NCBI GenBank assembly: GCA_003151665.1
Contig: PLYD01000290.1
Coordinates: 1-6,781, forward strand
From: Candidatus Dormiibacterota bacterium
GTDB taxonomy: Bacteria > Chloroflexota > Dormibacteria > Dormibacterales > Dormibacteraceae
Direction of reading: 5' to 3'
DNA: 6,781 nt
This document shows positions 1 through 6,631 of this stretch, one piece after another (position 1 is the stretch's first letter; the number at the start of each line of letters is the position of its first letter). The notes beneath the pieces were generated by a model, which worked only from the letters and a program-made list of their open reading frames with translations, did no database searches and had not been told where the DNA came from. The position numbers and the translations under genes were made by a program.

Positions 1-734
1 AGGTTCATCCGCGCCAGCTGCCGCGAGTCCTCGCGACCGAAGTAGGCGGCGCAAAGCGCAGCGCGCAGGTCCTGGTCGAACTCCGCCTCCTGCGCCGTGT
101 TGCCCAGGTCGAAGCAGGGGTCGTTGTTGCCGCTGAGCTCGTAATCGACGATGCGGAGGGCGTCGCCGTCGTCGATGAAGTTCTCGCACAGGAGGTCGTT
201 ATGGCAGGGCACCGCCGGCAGCGCAACGCTCTTGACCGCTTCTTCGATCCGCGCGATCATCGCCAGCCGGTCGCGATAGCCGGGAGGGATCGTCACTCCG
301 TGCTCGTCGACGATGCGGAGGTATTCCTCGATCAGCCGGAACATGTTGAAGTCCTTAAGAAAGCGCGGCGCGGCATGCAGGCTGCGAAACGATGCGGCCA
401 TCCGCGACGCCATCTCTTTCGATTGGAGGGTCGCCGCCGACATCGTCGCGCCAGATATGAACTCGAGCACGAGCGCGTCGAGGGCAGGGATGTGCTCCAA
501 CACCTGCGGACCGATACCAGTGGTCGCTGCGGCTTTCGTGTTGAACACCTCGTTGGTTCGATCGATCGAGAGCAGCTCGGTCGACTGTCCAGGAATCCGC
601 ATCACGTAGCGCTGCCGGCCTGCTTCGACCAGGTAGTTCTCGTTGGTGAGCCCACCTGACAGCTGCGAAACCTTGACATCCTGGCCCTTCCACAGCAAGA
701 CAAGCCCGATGGCTTCGTCGACACGAGATTTCAC
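1..734 (-). CDS. Choline/ethanolamine kinase-like (LicA-type) phosphotransferase, partial
   Basis: This is an APH/choline-kinase fold enzyme that should move the ATP gamma-phosphate to a hydroxyl of a small cytoplasmic substrate such as choline, ethanolamine, thiamine or a relative. The frame is open for 244 codons from the GTG at 734-732 and leaves the window with no stop, so some tens of C-terminal residues are missing from a family of about 300. Visible motifs are an N-lobe LSGGLTNENY (about 25-34), YVMRIPG (43-49) with Arg where many APH enzymes keep the ATP-binding Lys, as is usual in LicA-like proteins, the catalytic loop HNDLLCEN (178-185, Asp180 and Asn185), and metal-binding IVDYE (195-199, Asp197). 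The GTG overlaps the TAG stop of the upstream oxidase by one base (TAGTG) and has no clear Shine-Dalgarno, so translation probably depends on re-initiation. The family is secure. The substrate is unknown, though the demethylase context favours a methylated amine or amino alcohol. Confidence 0.88.
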   Translation of the reverse strand, partial: MKSRVDEAIGLVLLWKGQDVKVSQLSGGLTNENYLVEAGRQRYVMRIPGQSTELLSIDRTNEVFNTKAAATTGIGPQVLEHIPALDALVLEFISGATMSAATLQSKEMASRMAASFRSLHAAPRFLKDFNMFRLIEEYLRIVDEHGVTIPPGYRDRLAMIARIEEAVKSVALPAVPCHNDLLCENFIDDGDALRIVDYELSGNNDPCFDLGNTAQEAEFDQDLRAALCAAYFGREDSRQLARMN

Positions 735-3145
735 TAGCGCGCGCCCAGCCGCGAGATCACGGCGTCGGCCGTCACGCTCGCCGGCACCAGGCTGCCGAAC
801 ACCTCGACCTGGACCTGGCCGCCGGGCCCGATCTCGACGGGCAGGTACGAGTAAGCGAGATTCTTTTTTGCGGTGAAGCCGTACGCGCAGCTCCGCACGC
901 GCCCGACCACACCATCGGCGCCGTGGACCGCCTCACCGCCGTAGATCGGCACGTACTCGTCATCGCCGACAACCAGGGTGCGGAGCCGCCTCTTGATACC
1001 GGCTTCACGCGCGGCCACCAGTGCATCCCGGCCATTGAACTCGCCCTTGTCCAGCTGCACGCAGAAACCGAGGCCGGATTCGAAAGGATTGTCGAGCAAG
1101 GTCAGGTCGGTCCCGTAGTAGCGGTAGCCCTTTTCCATGCGCAGCGAATCGAGCGCGCGATAACCGCCCGGCCGGATCCCGAAGGCACGCCCGGCGGACA
1201 TGAGGCGATCCCACGCCTGGACCGCCCAACCCGGTTCGAGATAAATCTCCCAACCCAGCTCGCCGACGTACGTCACGCGCTGCGCGAGAGCGGATGCGCC
1301 TCCGATTCGAACCTGTCGTGCCTGCATGAAAGGAAACCCGGCATCCGACACGTCCGCATCAGTGACCTGCTCCAGCACGTCCCGCGCGTGAGGGCCCCAC
1401 ATCCCGATCACCGACAGCTCGTCGGTGGTCTCGCGAAGCTCGACACGCGCATCGCCCTCGTGCACCTGCAATCGAAGCCAGCCGAGATCGCTGTTGACGT
1501 AACCGGCCCCGGTCACCACCCTGAAGTGCTCCTCCGCAAGCCGGGTCACGGTGACATCGGCCGCGATCCCGCCGTTCTTTTCCAGCAGCTGCGTATACAC
1601 CACCGTGCCCACGGGCCGGTCGATCCGGTTTCCAGCCACGCGTTCCAGCAGGGACAGGGCACCCGGGCCGACGACGTCGATCTTTCCGAAGGACGTCATG
1701 TCGATGACGCCGACTCGCTCGCGGAACGCGCGATGCTCCTCCGCCAGGACGTCGAAATACGGGGGCCTGGTCCAGCCGAACCGGCGCTGGTCAGCGCCGG
1801 CGCGCCGCCACGGCCGCCCCGGGTCCAGGTACTCGGCGCGCTCCCATCCATGCTTGGCGCCGAAGACCGCGCCCGAGTCTTGCATTCGCTCGTGCAGAGC
1901 GCTCGTTCGCCGCGGCCGGCCCCATTCGTCGGAGTCGAATGGGTAGCGCAGGTAGTAGTAGTAGCGATACGCCTCGCGTGCGAGCTCAGCCACGTAACGG
2001 TGGTCGCGATGCACGGGCCCGAAGCGCCACGGCCGGTATGGATACAGGTCGAGCTCGGTCTCGCCCGTCGTGATCAGCTCCGCGAGCGAACGACCGATGC
2101 CGCCGGCGCCTCCGAATCCGTTGAGGGACAGGCCCGCGGCGAGGTAGAGGCCGGGAACACCCGGCACGGGACCGACGAGAGGATTGGCGTCGGGCGTCAT
2201 CGCGTCGGGGTGACAGACGAGCTTGACGAGACCGGCCTCACCCAGGAACGGGAACCGGCGCGCGGCCCCGGCCAGGAGCGGCTCGAACCGGGCCTGGTCG
2301 GGCGGGAGCGATGTGCCCGCATGATCCCACGGCACGCCGTCGATCCAGCGCGCAACCGGGTCGGCCTCGTACCCCCCGAGGACTACGCCACCCGCTTCCG
2401 ACTTTCCGTATACGAGGTTGTCCGGGTCGCGAAAGCACGGCATGTCGTGAGGGAGCTCGTGACCGGGCACCGCGAGCAGGGCCGCGTGCTGGTGGTCGAC
2501 CGGAGTCGAGACGATGAAAGCGCCGGCCATCGCCGCCACCTGCGGTGCCCAGATGCCACCGGCGATCACCAGCACGTCGGTCTCGATGGTCCCCGCGTCG
2601 GTTTCGACTGCTTTCACTTCGCCGGCGCTTCCTAGCCGGATTCCAGTGACGCGGCGCTGGGTCGATACCTGTGCGCCCAGCTTGCGCGCCGCGGAGGCCA
2701 GCATATGCGTGGCGGTGTGGGGGTCCAGGTGGCCGTCGGTCGGAACCCAGACCGCCCCGTACAGCGAACGCTTGGTGATCGCCGGCATCATGCGGGCGGA
2801 CTCCTCGGCGGAGACGAGCTCGACGTCGAGACCGATCCCGCGAGCGCGGCTGACGCCGCGCTGCAGCTCCTTCAGCTGCTCCTCGCTCGAAGCAAACCGC
2901 AGGCCGCCGACCTGCTCGAAGACGCCGAGCTCCTGGTACATCTCGATGCTGTACCGGCGGAATCGCATCATCGTCGGAGAAGGGTTGAACTGGGTCACCA
3001 GGCCGGCGGCGTGGCAGGTCGAGCCGCTGGTCAGCTCGTCCTTCTCGACCAGGACGGTGTCGCGCCAGCCTGCCTTCGCGAGGTGGTAGGCGACGCTCGC
3101 GCCGGTGATGCCGCCACCGACGACCACAGCTCTAGCGCGATCCAC
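734..3145 (-). CDS. FAD-dependent N-demethylating dehydrogenase/oxidase with C-terminal GcvT domain (dimethylglycine/sarcosine dehydrogenase-like)
   Basis: This 803-residue two-module cytoplasmic flavoprotein is near the usual 800-850 of the family. In relatives the N-terminal half oxidises an N-methyl amine to an iminium and the C-terminal half transfers the one-carbon unit to tetrahydrofolate, giving methylene-THF. The N-terminus has the dinucleotide motif GGGITG (10-15), Glu34 for the FAD ribose, and SGSTCHAAGLVTQFNPS (40-56), where His45 matches the covalent-FAD histidine of dimethylglycine dehydrogenase and oxidase. A DAO fold runs to about 370, then the linker domain (about 371-435, with LRYPF and GAVFGAKHGWER). 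GcvT follows from about 470, with GGIAADVTVTRL (525-536, Asp530 at the likely catalytic acidic position), YVGELGWEIYLE (626-637) and ALDSLRMEKGYRYYGTD (664-680). The GcvT C-terminal barrel fills about 705-795. The start is GTG at 3145, just before the FAD motif, with a weak TTAGGG-type ribosome site in the 15-base gap after the transporter. The exact substrate (dimethylglycine, sarcosine or another N-methyl compound) is undetermined, as is the electron acceptor (ETF or oxygen). Confidence 0.93.
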   Translation of the reverse strand: MDRARAVVVGGGITGASVAYHLAKAGWRDTVLVEKDELTSGSTCHAAGLVTQFNPSPTMMRFRRYSIEMYQELGVFEQVGGLRFASSEEQLKELQRGVSRARGIGLDVELVSAEESARMMPAITKRSLYGAVWVPTDGHLDPHTATHMLASAARKLGAQVSTQRRVTGIRLGSAGEVKAVETDAGTIETDVLVIAGGIWAPQVAAMAGAFIVSTPVDHQHAALLAVPGHELPHDMPCFRDPDNLVYGKSEAGGVVLGGYEADPVARWIDGVPWDHAGTSLPPDQARFEPLLAGAARRFPFLGEAGLVKLVCHPDAMTPDANPLVGPVPGVPGLYLAAGLSLNGFGGAGGIGRSLAELITTGETELDLYPYRPWRFGPVHRDHRYVAELAREAYRYYYYLRYPFDSDEWGRPRRTSALHERMQDSGAVFGAKHGWERAEYLDPGRPWRRAGADQRRFGWTRPPYFDVLAEEHRAFRERVGVIDMTSFGKIDVVGPGALSLLERVAGNRIDRPVGTVVYTQLLEKNGGIAADVTVTRLAEEHFRVVTGAGYVNSDLGWLRLQVHEGDARVELRETTDELSVIGMWGPHARDVLEQVTDADVSDAGFPFMQARQVRIGGASALAQRVTYVGELGWEIYLEPGWAVQAWDRLMSAGRAFGIRPGGYRALDSLRMEKGYRYYGTDLTLLDNPFESGLGFCVQLDKGEFNGRDALVAAREAGIKRRLRTLVVGDDEYVPIYGGEAVHGADGVVGRVRSCAYGFTAKKNLAYSYLPVEIGPGGQVQVEVFGSLVPASVTADAVISRLGAR

Positions 3146-3160
3146 TCTTTTGCCCTAACT

Positions 3161-4342
3161 CTAGTCAGGCAGGGGCGCCTGTTTGGTCTCCGGCAGCAGG
3201 AATAGCAGGAGCGCGCCCGCGATTGCCGCCACTCCACCCAGCTCGATCGCGCGGCCCAAACCCGCGGACGGCGTCAGGTAGCCAACCGCCTGAAGCCCGA
3301 TAACGCTGCCGATCGCCGCGGCCACCGAAGCCGTCAGCTCGGCGGTCGCGCGGGCTCGCGTCGGAAAAAGCTCCGCGGTCCAGGCGCCGAAGACAGGCGT
3401 GGAAGCGCTGGCAAAGGCGCTCCACAAGACGTTGCCTATGTAGAAGCCCGCTGTCGCGGTTGCGAAGCTGAGGCTCGTCGCGATCGCGGTCGCGATCGTG
3501 AGCACGATGGCGGGTCCCCGCCGGCCGAACCGGTCGGTGAGATAGCCGCCGGCCAGGTACGAACCCGCGCCGGCGATGCCCGAGACCACGATCAGGACGC
3601 TGATCGCGACGGGCGAAAGACGCAGGACGTCGCTTGCGTAGACGGTGAACAGCAGTCCGGCAGGCTCGAGGAGGACGGCGAGCAACGCGGTCATCCCGGC
3701 GATGATCGCGACCCTGCGCCGCCACGCGGGCTGCAGCAGCAGGCGCAGCGCCGAACCGCTCACCGGGACGCCGAGCCAGGTCCGGCCTTCCGGAAGCCTG
3801 AACCAGATCACGGGGGCGAGAAAGACGCCGATGCCTCCAGCCAGGAACAGCCACCGCCAGTGCGGCGCCAGCAACGGGTAGCTGATGACGGTGATGCCGG
3901 CGCCGATCCCCGCCAGCACAGCCAGAACGCTCACCGCCTGGCCGCGACGACCGGCTGGCGCCTCCTCGACTATCAGCGCGGTGGCCACGCCGCCGACCAT
4001 GGCCTCGAAACAGACGGCGACGAGACGAATGAGAGCGAGCGCTGTCAGCGAAGGCGCGAAGGCGCTCGCGAAGTTCGCGATTGAGAACCCGGCGACACCG
4101 ATAGCGATCAGCCGCCGGCGTCCAAAGCGGTCGGCCAGCGTCGCCAAAGGCAGTGCGCCCAATGAGCCAAGCGCAAGTACCGAGCCAAGATTGGACAGGC
4201 CGGGAATCTGCGCATGAAAGTCGGACGCGATTGCGGGCAGGGCCAAAACCAGCACCGAGCCGTCGAAGGCGGTGAGGATCACGGCCAGCCCGGCCCACAC
4301 GAGAGTCCGCCGTTGCAAATCGTCGAGGTTGGTCACTCGCAT
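3161..4342 (-). CDS. Major facilitator superfamily transporter
   Basis: This is a 393-residue integral membrane protein, a typical MFS length, with about twelve hydrophobic segments in two halves. Both halves carry the cytoplasmic loop signature: LADRFGRRR near 70-77 and LTDRFGRRG near 269-276. ELFPTRARATAE (about 324-335) and the C-terminal LLPETK (about 383-387) resemble sugar-porter and metabolite:proton symporter branches more than multidrug exporters, although FDGSVLVLALP in helix 1 is also seen in drug antiporter relatives. It is the first gene of the minus-strand operon, 15 bases ahead of the N-demethylating flavoprotein, so uptake of that enzyme's substrate is the natural inference. 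The start is uncertain: ATG at 4342, GTG at 4336, or GTG at 4366. The last would overlap the divergent ABC ATPase gene by seven bases and is less likely. None has a Shine-Dalgarno. The family is secure; the substrate is not predictable. Confidence 0.88.
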   Translation of the reverse strand: MRVTNLDDLQRRTLVWAGLAVILTAFDGSVLVLALPAIASDFHAQIPGLSNLGSVLALGSLGALPLATLADRFGRRRLIAIGVAGFSIANFASAFAPSLTALALIRLVAVCFEAMVGGVATALIVEEAPAGRRGQAVSVLAVLAGIGAGITVISYPLLAPHWRWLFLAGGIGVFLAPVIWFRLPEGRTWLGVPVSGSALRLLLQPAWRRRVAIIAGMTALLAVLLEPAGLLFTVYASDVLRLSPVAISVLIVVSGIAGAGSYLAGGYLTDRFGRRGPAIVLTIATAIATSLSFATATAGFYIGNVLWSAFASASTPVFGAWTAELFPTRARATAELTASVAAAIGSVIGLQAVGYLTPSAGLGRAIELGGVAAIAGALLLFLLPETKQAPLPD

Positions 4343-4343
4343 G

Positions 4344-4349
4344 TATATT
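4344..4349 (+). promoter_or_regulatory. Candidate -10 element for the ABC operon, leaderless start
   Basis: TATATT matches the bacterial -10 consensus at five of six positions and is one of the few AT-rich spots in this GC-rich window. It ends ten bases before the ATG at 4360, so transcription would begin about four bases ahead of the start codon, leaving no room for a ribosome binding site, and none is visible. No good -35 hexamer lies at standard spacing. The opposite strand reads TATACA at 4347-4342, a weaker candidate for the divergent transporter operon. This is an inference from motif and position only. Confidence 0.38.
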
Positions 4350-4359
4350 CGGCTGGCTG

Positions 4360-5130
4360 ATGGCACCGGTGGTGAGCGTCGAGGCGCTCCGCAAGCGGTA
4401 CCGGCGCCGCGATCCGTGGGCCGTGGACGGTGTCACGTTCGCACTGGAGCCGGGCCAGGCCTTCGGCTTGCTGGGTCCAAACGGCTCCGGCAAGACCAGC
4501 GTGGTCAAGATGATTGCGGGTCTCCTGAGGCCCGACGGTGGCGCCATCTCCCTGTTCGGGTCCAAGCCAGGCGATCCTGCAGCACGCGCGCAGCTGGGGT
4601 TCGCGCCTGAGGATCCCGACTTCCCGAAGTTCCTCCGCGCTCGCGAGGTGCTCGATTACTTCGCGAGCCTACTGGGTCTTGACGAAGACGACCGAAAGAG
4701 GCGGATCCCCGAGACGCTCGCGTTCGCAGGCCTGGATCAGGAGAAGCGACAGGTCCGCCAGTTCTCCAAGGGCATGAAGCAGCGCCTCGGCATCGCGCAA
4801 GCGATCCTGGGCCGGCCGAAGCTGCTGATCCTCGACGAGCCGACCGCCGACCTCGACCCCCTCGGGCGCCGCGATGTCAGGGCGCTGATCGAGTCGCTGA
4901 AGGCAAGCGGCGTGGCGATCCTGCTCAACAGCCACCTCCTCAGCGAGGTCGAGCTGGTCTGCGACACCGTCGCGATCCTCGCCAAGGGCCATGTGCTGAA
5001 AGAGGGCACCATGGCTGAAGTGGTGCCGGAGGGCCGCACCCTCGAGGATGTGTTTGTCGAGTTGGTCGAGGCCTCATCGCCGAAGCGCGACCAGCTCCCG
5101 TCGTTCATCTCGGAGAAGGAACAGCTGTGA
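4360..5130 (+). CDS. ABC transporter ATP-binding protein (CcmA/NatA/NosF-like)
   Basis: This 256-residue cytoplasmic ATPase powers the membrane protein encoded next to it. All core motifs are present in order: Walker A GPNGSGKT (39-46), the Q-loop region LGFAPEDPDF (79-88) with Glu84 where a Gln is classical (common in NosF/CcmA/DrrA-type exporters), the signature FSKGMKQRLGIAQ (135-147), Walker B LLILDEPTADLDP (155-167, Asp159 and Glu160), and the H-loop NSHLLSEVE (190-198, His192). The C-terminal TLEDVFVELVE (227-237) is the usual ending of ABC-2 type ATPases. The ATG at 4360 places the ATPase core at the expected distance. It has no Shine-Dalgarno and is probably leaderless from the -10 at 4344-4349. 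The gene diverges from the MFS operon and overlaps the permease by four bases (GTGA). Nothing suggests a truncated or inactive enzyme. The transported substrate is unknown. Confidence 0.95.
   Translation: MAPVVSVEALRKRYRRRDPWAVDGVTFALEPGQAFGLLGPNGSGKTSVVKMIAGLLRPDGGAISLFGSKPGDPAARAQLGFAPEDPDFPKFLRAREVLDYFASLLGLDEDDRKRRIPETLAFAGLDQEKRQVRQFSKGMKQRLGIAQAILGRPKLLILDEPTADLDPLGRRDVRALIESLKASGVAILLNSHLLSEVELVCDTVAILAKGHVLKEGTMAEVVPEGRTLEDVFVELVEASSPKRDQLPSFISEKEQL
5112..5120 (+). promoter_or_regulatory. Shine-Dalgarno for the permease
   Basis: GGAGAAGGA lies inside the last codons of the ATPase gene, six bases ahead of the GTG at 5127. It is the strongest ribosome binding site in the window. It settles GTG as the permease start even though the start codon overlaps the upstream TGA (GTGA, 5127-5130). 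Confidence 0.75.
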
Positions 5131-6020
5131 ACGGCACTCTGGCTGTGGCGCGCTATACGTTCCTCGAACTTTCGAGGCGGCGAATCCTGCTTGTCTTCTT
5201 CCTGGTCGGCGCCGGCGGCATCGTTCTTCTGGGAATCTTCCTCAAGATCGCCAACACGCTCACGACAGGGGGCTCCGGCTCACAGTCATTGAACGGAGCA
5301 ACCCCCCTGGACCCCGCTCAGATGAGCCAACTCCTCGAGGCAGTCTTCGTTACCTATCTTCTCGGGGCGCTGGGGATCTTTGCCCTTCTCATCGCCTTCG
5401 CCATCGGAATGACGACGATCTACCACGACCTTGAGTCCGGCACCGCGGTCAGCCTGTTCTCCAAACCGATATCGCGACTGGCCTACACGATCGGCAAGAT
5501 CTCCGCCGCGGTCGCGGCTCTCGTGCTCGTCGTTGGCGGCCTCGGAATCGAGGCGCGGTTGGCGATGCTCCTGTTCGGCGGAGGGCTCGAAAGCGCTCTC
5601 ACCGCCGAGGTTCTGGCGGTGGTCGCCAACACCGTTGTCGTGATGCTGATCGTCCTGGCACTCAGCACCTGGATGAACAACATCATCGCTGCGGTAGTGG
5701 CGTTCATCTACTACGACGTCGTTTCATCACTGGTGGTGACGATCCACAACCTGACGCACCAGGGTGTGATCGACAACGGATTCTTGAGAGCCGTATTCGA
5801 CGTTCTGTACTGGGTCGTTCCTCACCAGCTGACCAGCAGCGCGACCGGTGATATCGCGCGGACCGAAATCCAGCTGACGGGCGGAACCGCGGCAGACGCC
5901 AGCCAGGCCCTTGCGACCATCCCGCCAGCGTCGGGTGCCGGCGACATCCTCTGGTGGGCTCTCGTGGTGCTGGTCTTCTCATCCCTGGTCTATCTCGCCG
6001 TTCGGCGCCGTCAGGTCTAG
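5127..6020 (+). CDS. ABC-2 type transporter permease (NosY/NatB-like)
   Basis: This 297-residue inner-membrane protein is the channel partner of the preceding ATPase. Hydrophobic segments lie near 20-42, 72-98, 123-149, 161-180, 185-206 and 274-292, giving six helices with both ends inside. The N-terminus ARYTFLELSRRR and the C-terminal RRRQV are positive-inside. The cytoplasmic loop after helix 2, DLESGTAVSLFSKPISR (101-117) followed by GK (123-124), is the typical coupling segment of NosY-type permeases that contacts the ATPase. Two polar stretches should face outward: 43-70 and a larger 207-272 rich in Gly, Ala, Ser and Thr, containing YWVVPHQLT (228-236). The GTG start is set by a strong ribosome site and a four-base overlap, which would give coupled, matched synthesis. 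The TAG stop shares bases with the stop of the converging gene, so there is no terminator between them. The direction is probably export; no accessory gene hints at the cargo. Confidence 0.9.
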   Translation: MNGTLAVARYTFLELSRRRILLVFFLVGAGGIVLLGIFLKIANTLTTGGSGSQSLNGATPLDPAQMSQLLEAVFVTYLLGALGIFALLIAFAIGMTTIYHDLESGTAVSLFSKPISRLAYTIGKISAAVAALVLVVGGLGIEARLAMLLFGGGLESALTAEVLAVVANTVVVMLIVLALSTWMNNIIAAVVAFIYYDVVSSLVVTIHNLTHQGVIDNGFLRAVFDVLYWVVPHQLTSSATGDIARTEIQLTGGTAADASQALATIPPASGAGDILWWALVVLVFSSLVYLAVRRRQV

Positions 6021-6023
6021 ACC
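6014..6023. repeat. Ten-base perfect palindrome carrying both convergent stop codons
   Basis: GGTCTAGACC is identical on both strands. Its central CTAG (6017-6020) supplies the TAG that ends the plus-strand permease (6018-6020) and the TAG that ends the minus-strand protease-like gene (6019-6017). It is too short and has no loop or T-run, so it is not an intrinsic terminator. It could be a protein-binding site or chance. Confidence 0.6.
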
Positions 6024-6631
6024 AGGCCCAGCTTCTTCAAGAGGTACGGTCCCGGTCCGAGGAAGCCGCAGGTGGCCGCGATGTGCGCGATCGAGACCCC
6101 GACGAGCGATGGCGGTCCCGGGAGCAGCCAGAACGCCAGTCCGAGCGGCACTCCCACCAGCGCCGTGGCCAGGGTATCGATCCAGGGCCATCCCAGCCGG
6201 TGATAGATGACGTAGGCCGCGGTTCCAATCGCGAAACCGACCGGCGCACCGAACGCAGCGCCGAGGCTTCCCTGGACCAGGCCCCTGAAGAAAACCTCCT
6301 CGACGGGCCCGTTCAGGGTGTAAAAACCCGCTTGAAACCAGGCATCTGCCCCATTCGCGGGCGCACGCAGCGCACCTCGTCGCCGCGCAAGCCACAGCTG
6401 GGCGAGCATCGCCGCGACAAACATGATCGGCGCCGCCACCAGGCCGAAAGCGAGCTGATCTGGAATCCGCCCGGGTGCCACGCCCACCCACGCCGGTCGC
6501 GACGCGAGAACGTAGACGGCAGCGAATACCAGGGCGAATGGCAGGACCCGGATCAGCAGGTCCGGGCGCATCCATGACCACGTGTCTGGAATACGGGTGA
6601 GCACAAGCCGCGTTGGAGCTTTAGAGATCAT
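6017..6631 (-). CDS. CPBP family (Abi/Rce1-like) intramembrane protease homologue
   Basis: This is a hydrophobic membrane protein of 204 residues from the ATG at 6631. The family contains glutamic-type intramembrane proteases, including eukaryotic Rce1 prenyl-protein endopeptidases and bacterial bacteriocin-immunity and maturation proteins. Motif 1 is PVEEVFFRG (109-117; the EExxxR is Glu111, Glu112, Arg116). Motif 2 is AYVIYH (139-144) with His144, Tyr replacing the usual Phe. Motif 3 is the segment SIAHIAAT (180-187) with His183, and Thr187 where Asn or Asp is typical. Membrane segments surround these motifs. The start is uncertain: ATG at 6631, GTG at 6661 (ten residues longer and overlapping the divergent gene) or ATG at 6571 (before the first helix). 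None has a clear ribosome site. It is transcribed alone, converging on the ABC permease and sharing its stop bases. All catalytic residues are present, so proteolysis is plausible; the target is unknown. Confidence 0.85.
   Translation of the reverse strand: MISKAPTRLVLTRIPDTWSWMRPDLLIRVLPFALVFAAVYVLASRPAWVGVAPGRIPDQLAFGLVAAPIMFVAAMLAQLWLARRRGALRAPANGADAWFQAGFYTLNGPVEEVFFRGLVQGSLGAAFGAPVGFAIGTAAYVIYHRLGWPWIDTLATALVGVPLGLAFWLLPGPPSLVGVSIAHIAATCGFLGPGPYLLKKLGLV

Noticed and set aside
201..693. Plus- and minus-strand frames over the kinase region
   Set aside because: The GTG-initiated minus-strand kinase frame contains the full HxDxxxxN and DYE motifs; the others are compositional shadows.
923..2635. 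Long plus-strand open frame (570 codons) antisense to the oxidase
   Set aside because: Its product is rich in Arg, His, Val and Pro with no recognisable domain. It lies wholly opposite the well-supported flavoprotein, and long antisense frames are expected when third positions are mostly G or C.
3481..3498. Inverted repeat with 8-base arms (CGATCGCG, GT, CGCGATCG)
   Set aside because: It lies inside a transmembrane helix of the transporter encoded by alternating Ile, Ala and Thr codons, and is followed by no T-run. Repeated ATC GCG codons explain it without a terminator or operator.
4313..4318. TTGCAA as a -35 box for the ABC operon
   Set aside because: It is about 25 bases from the TATATT element, too far for a standard promoter spacer.
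4364..4366. GTG at 4366 as the start of the transporter
   Set aside because: It would add eight polar residues, overlap the divergent ATPase gene and has no ribosome site; the ATG at 4342 or GTG at 4336 is simpler.
3165..4565. Minus-strand frame of 466 codons across the transporter and the start of the ABC ATPase
   Set aside because: It is an Arg-rich out-of-frame reading of the transporter and crosses into the ATPase gene on the other strand. The transporter frame shows MFS motifs and this one shows none.
6014..6060. Possible bidirectional terminator at the convergent junction
   Set aside because: The palindrome is only ten bases with no loop, and neither side has a T-run. Nearby GC repeats do not form a convincing stem.
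5979..6581. Second minus-strand frame of 200 codons over the CPBP gene, and a plus-strand frame at 5954-6577
   Set aside because: Both are highly Arg/Gly-rich with no membrane segments or motifs. The overlapping CPBP frame has all the expected catalytic motifs.
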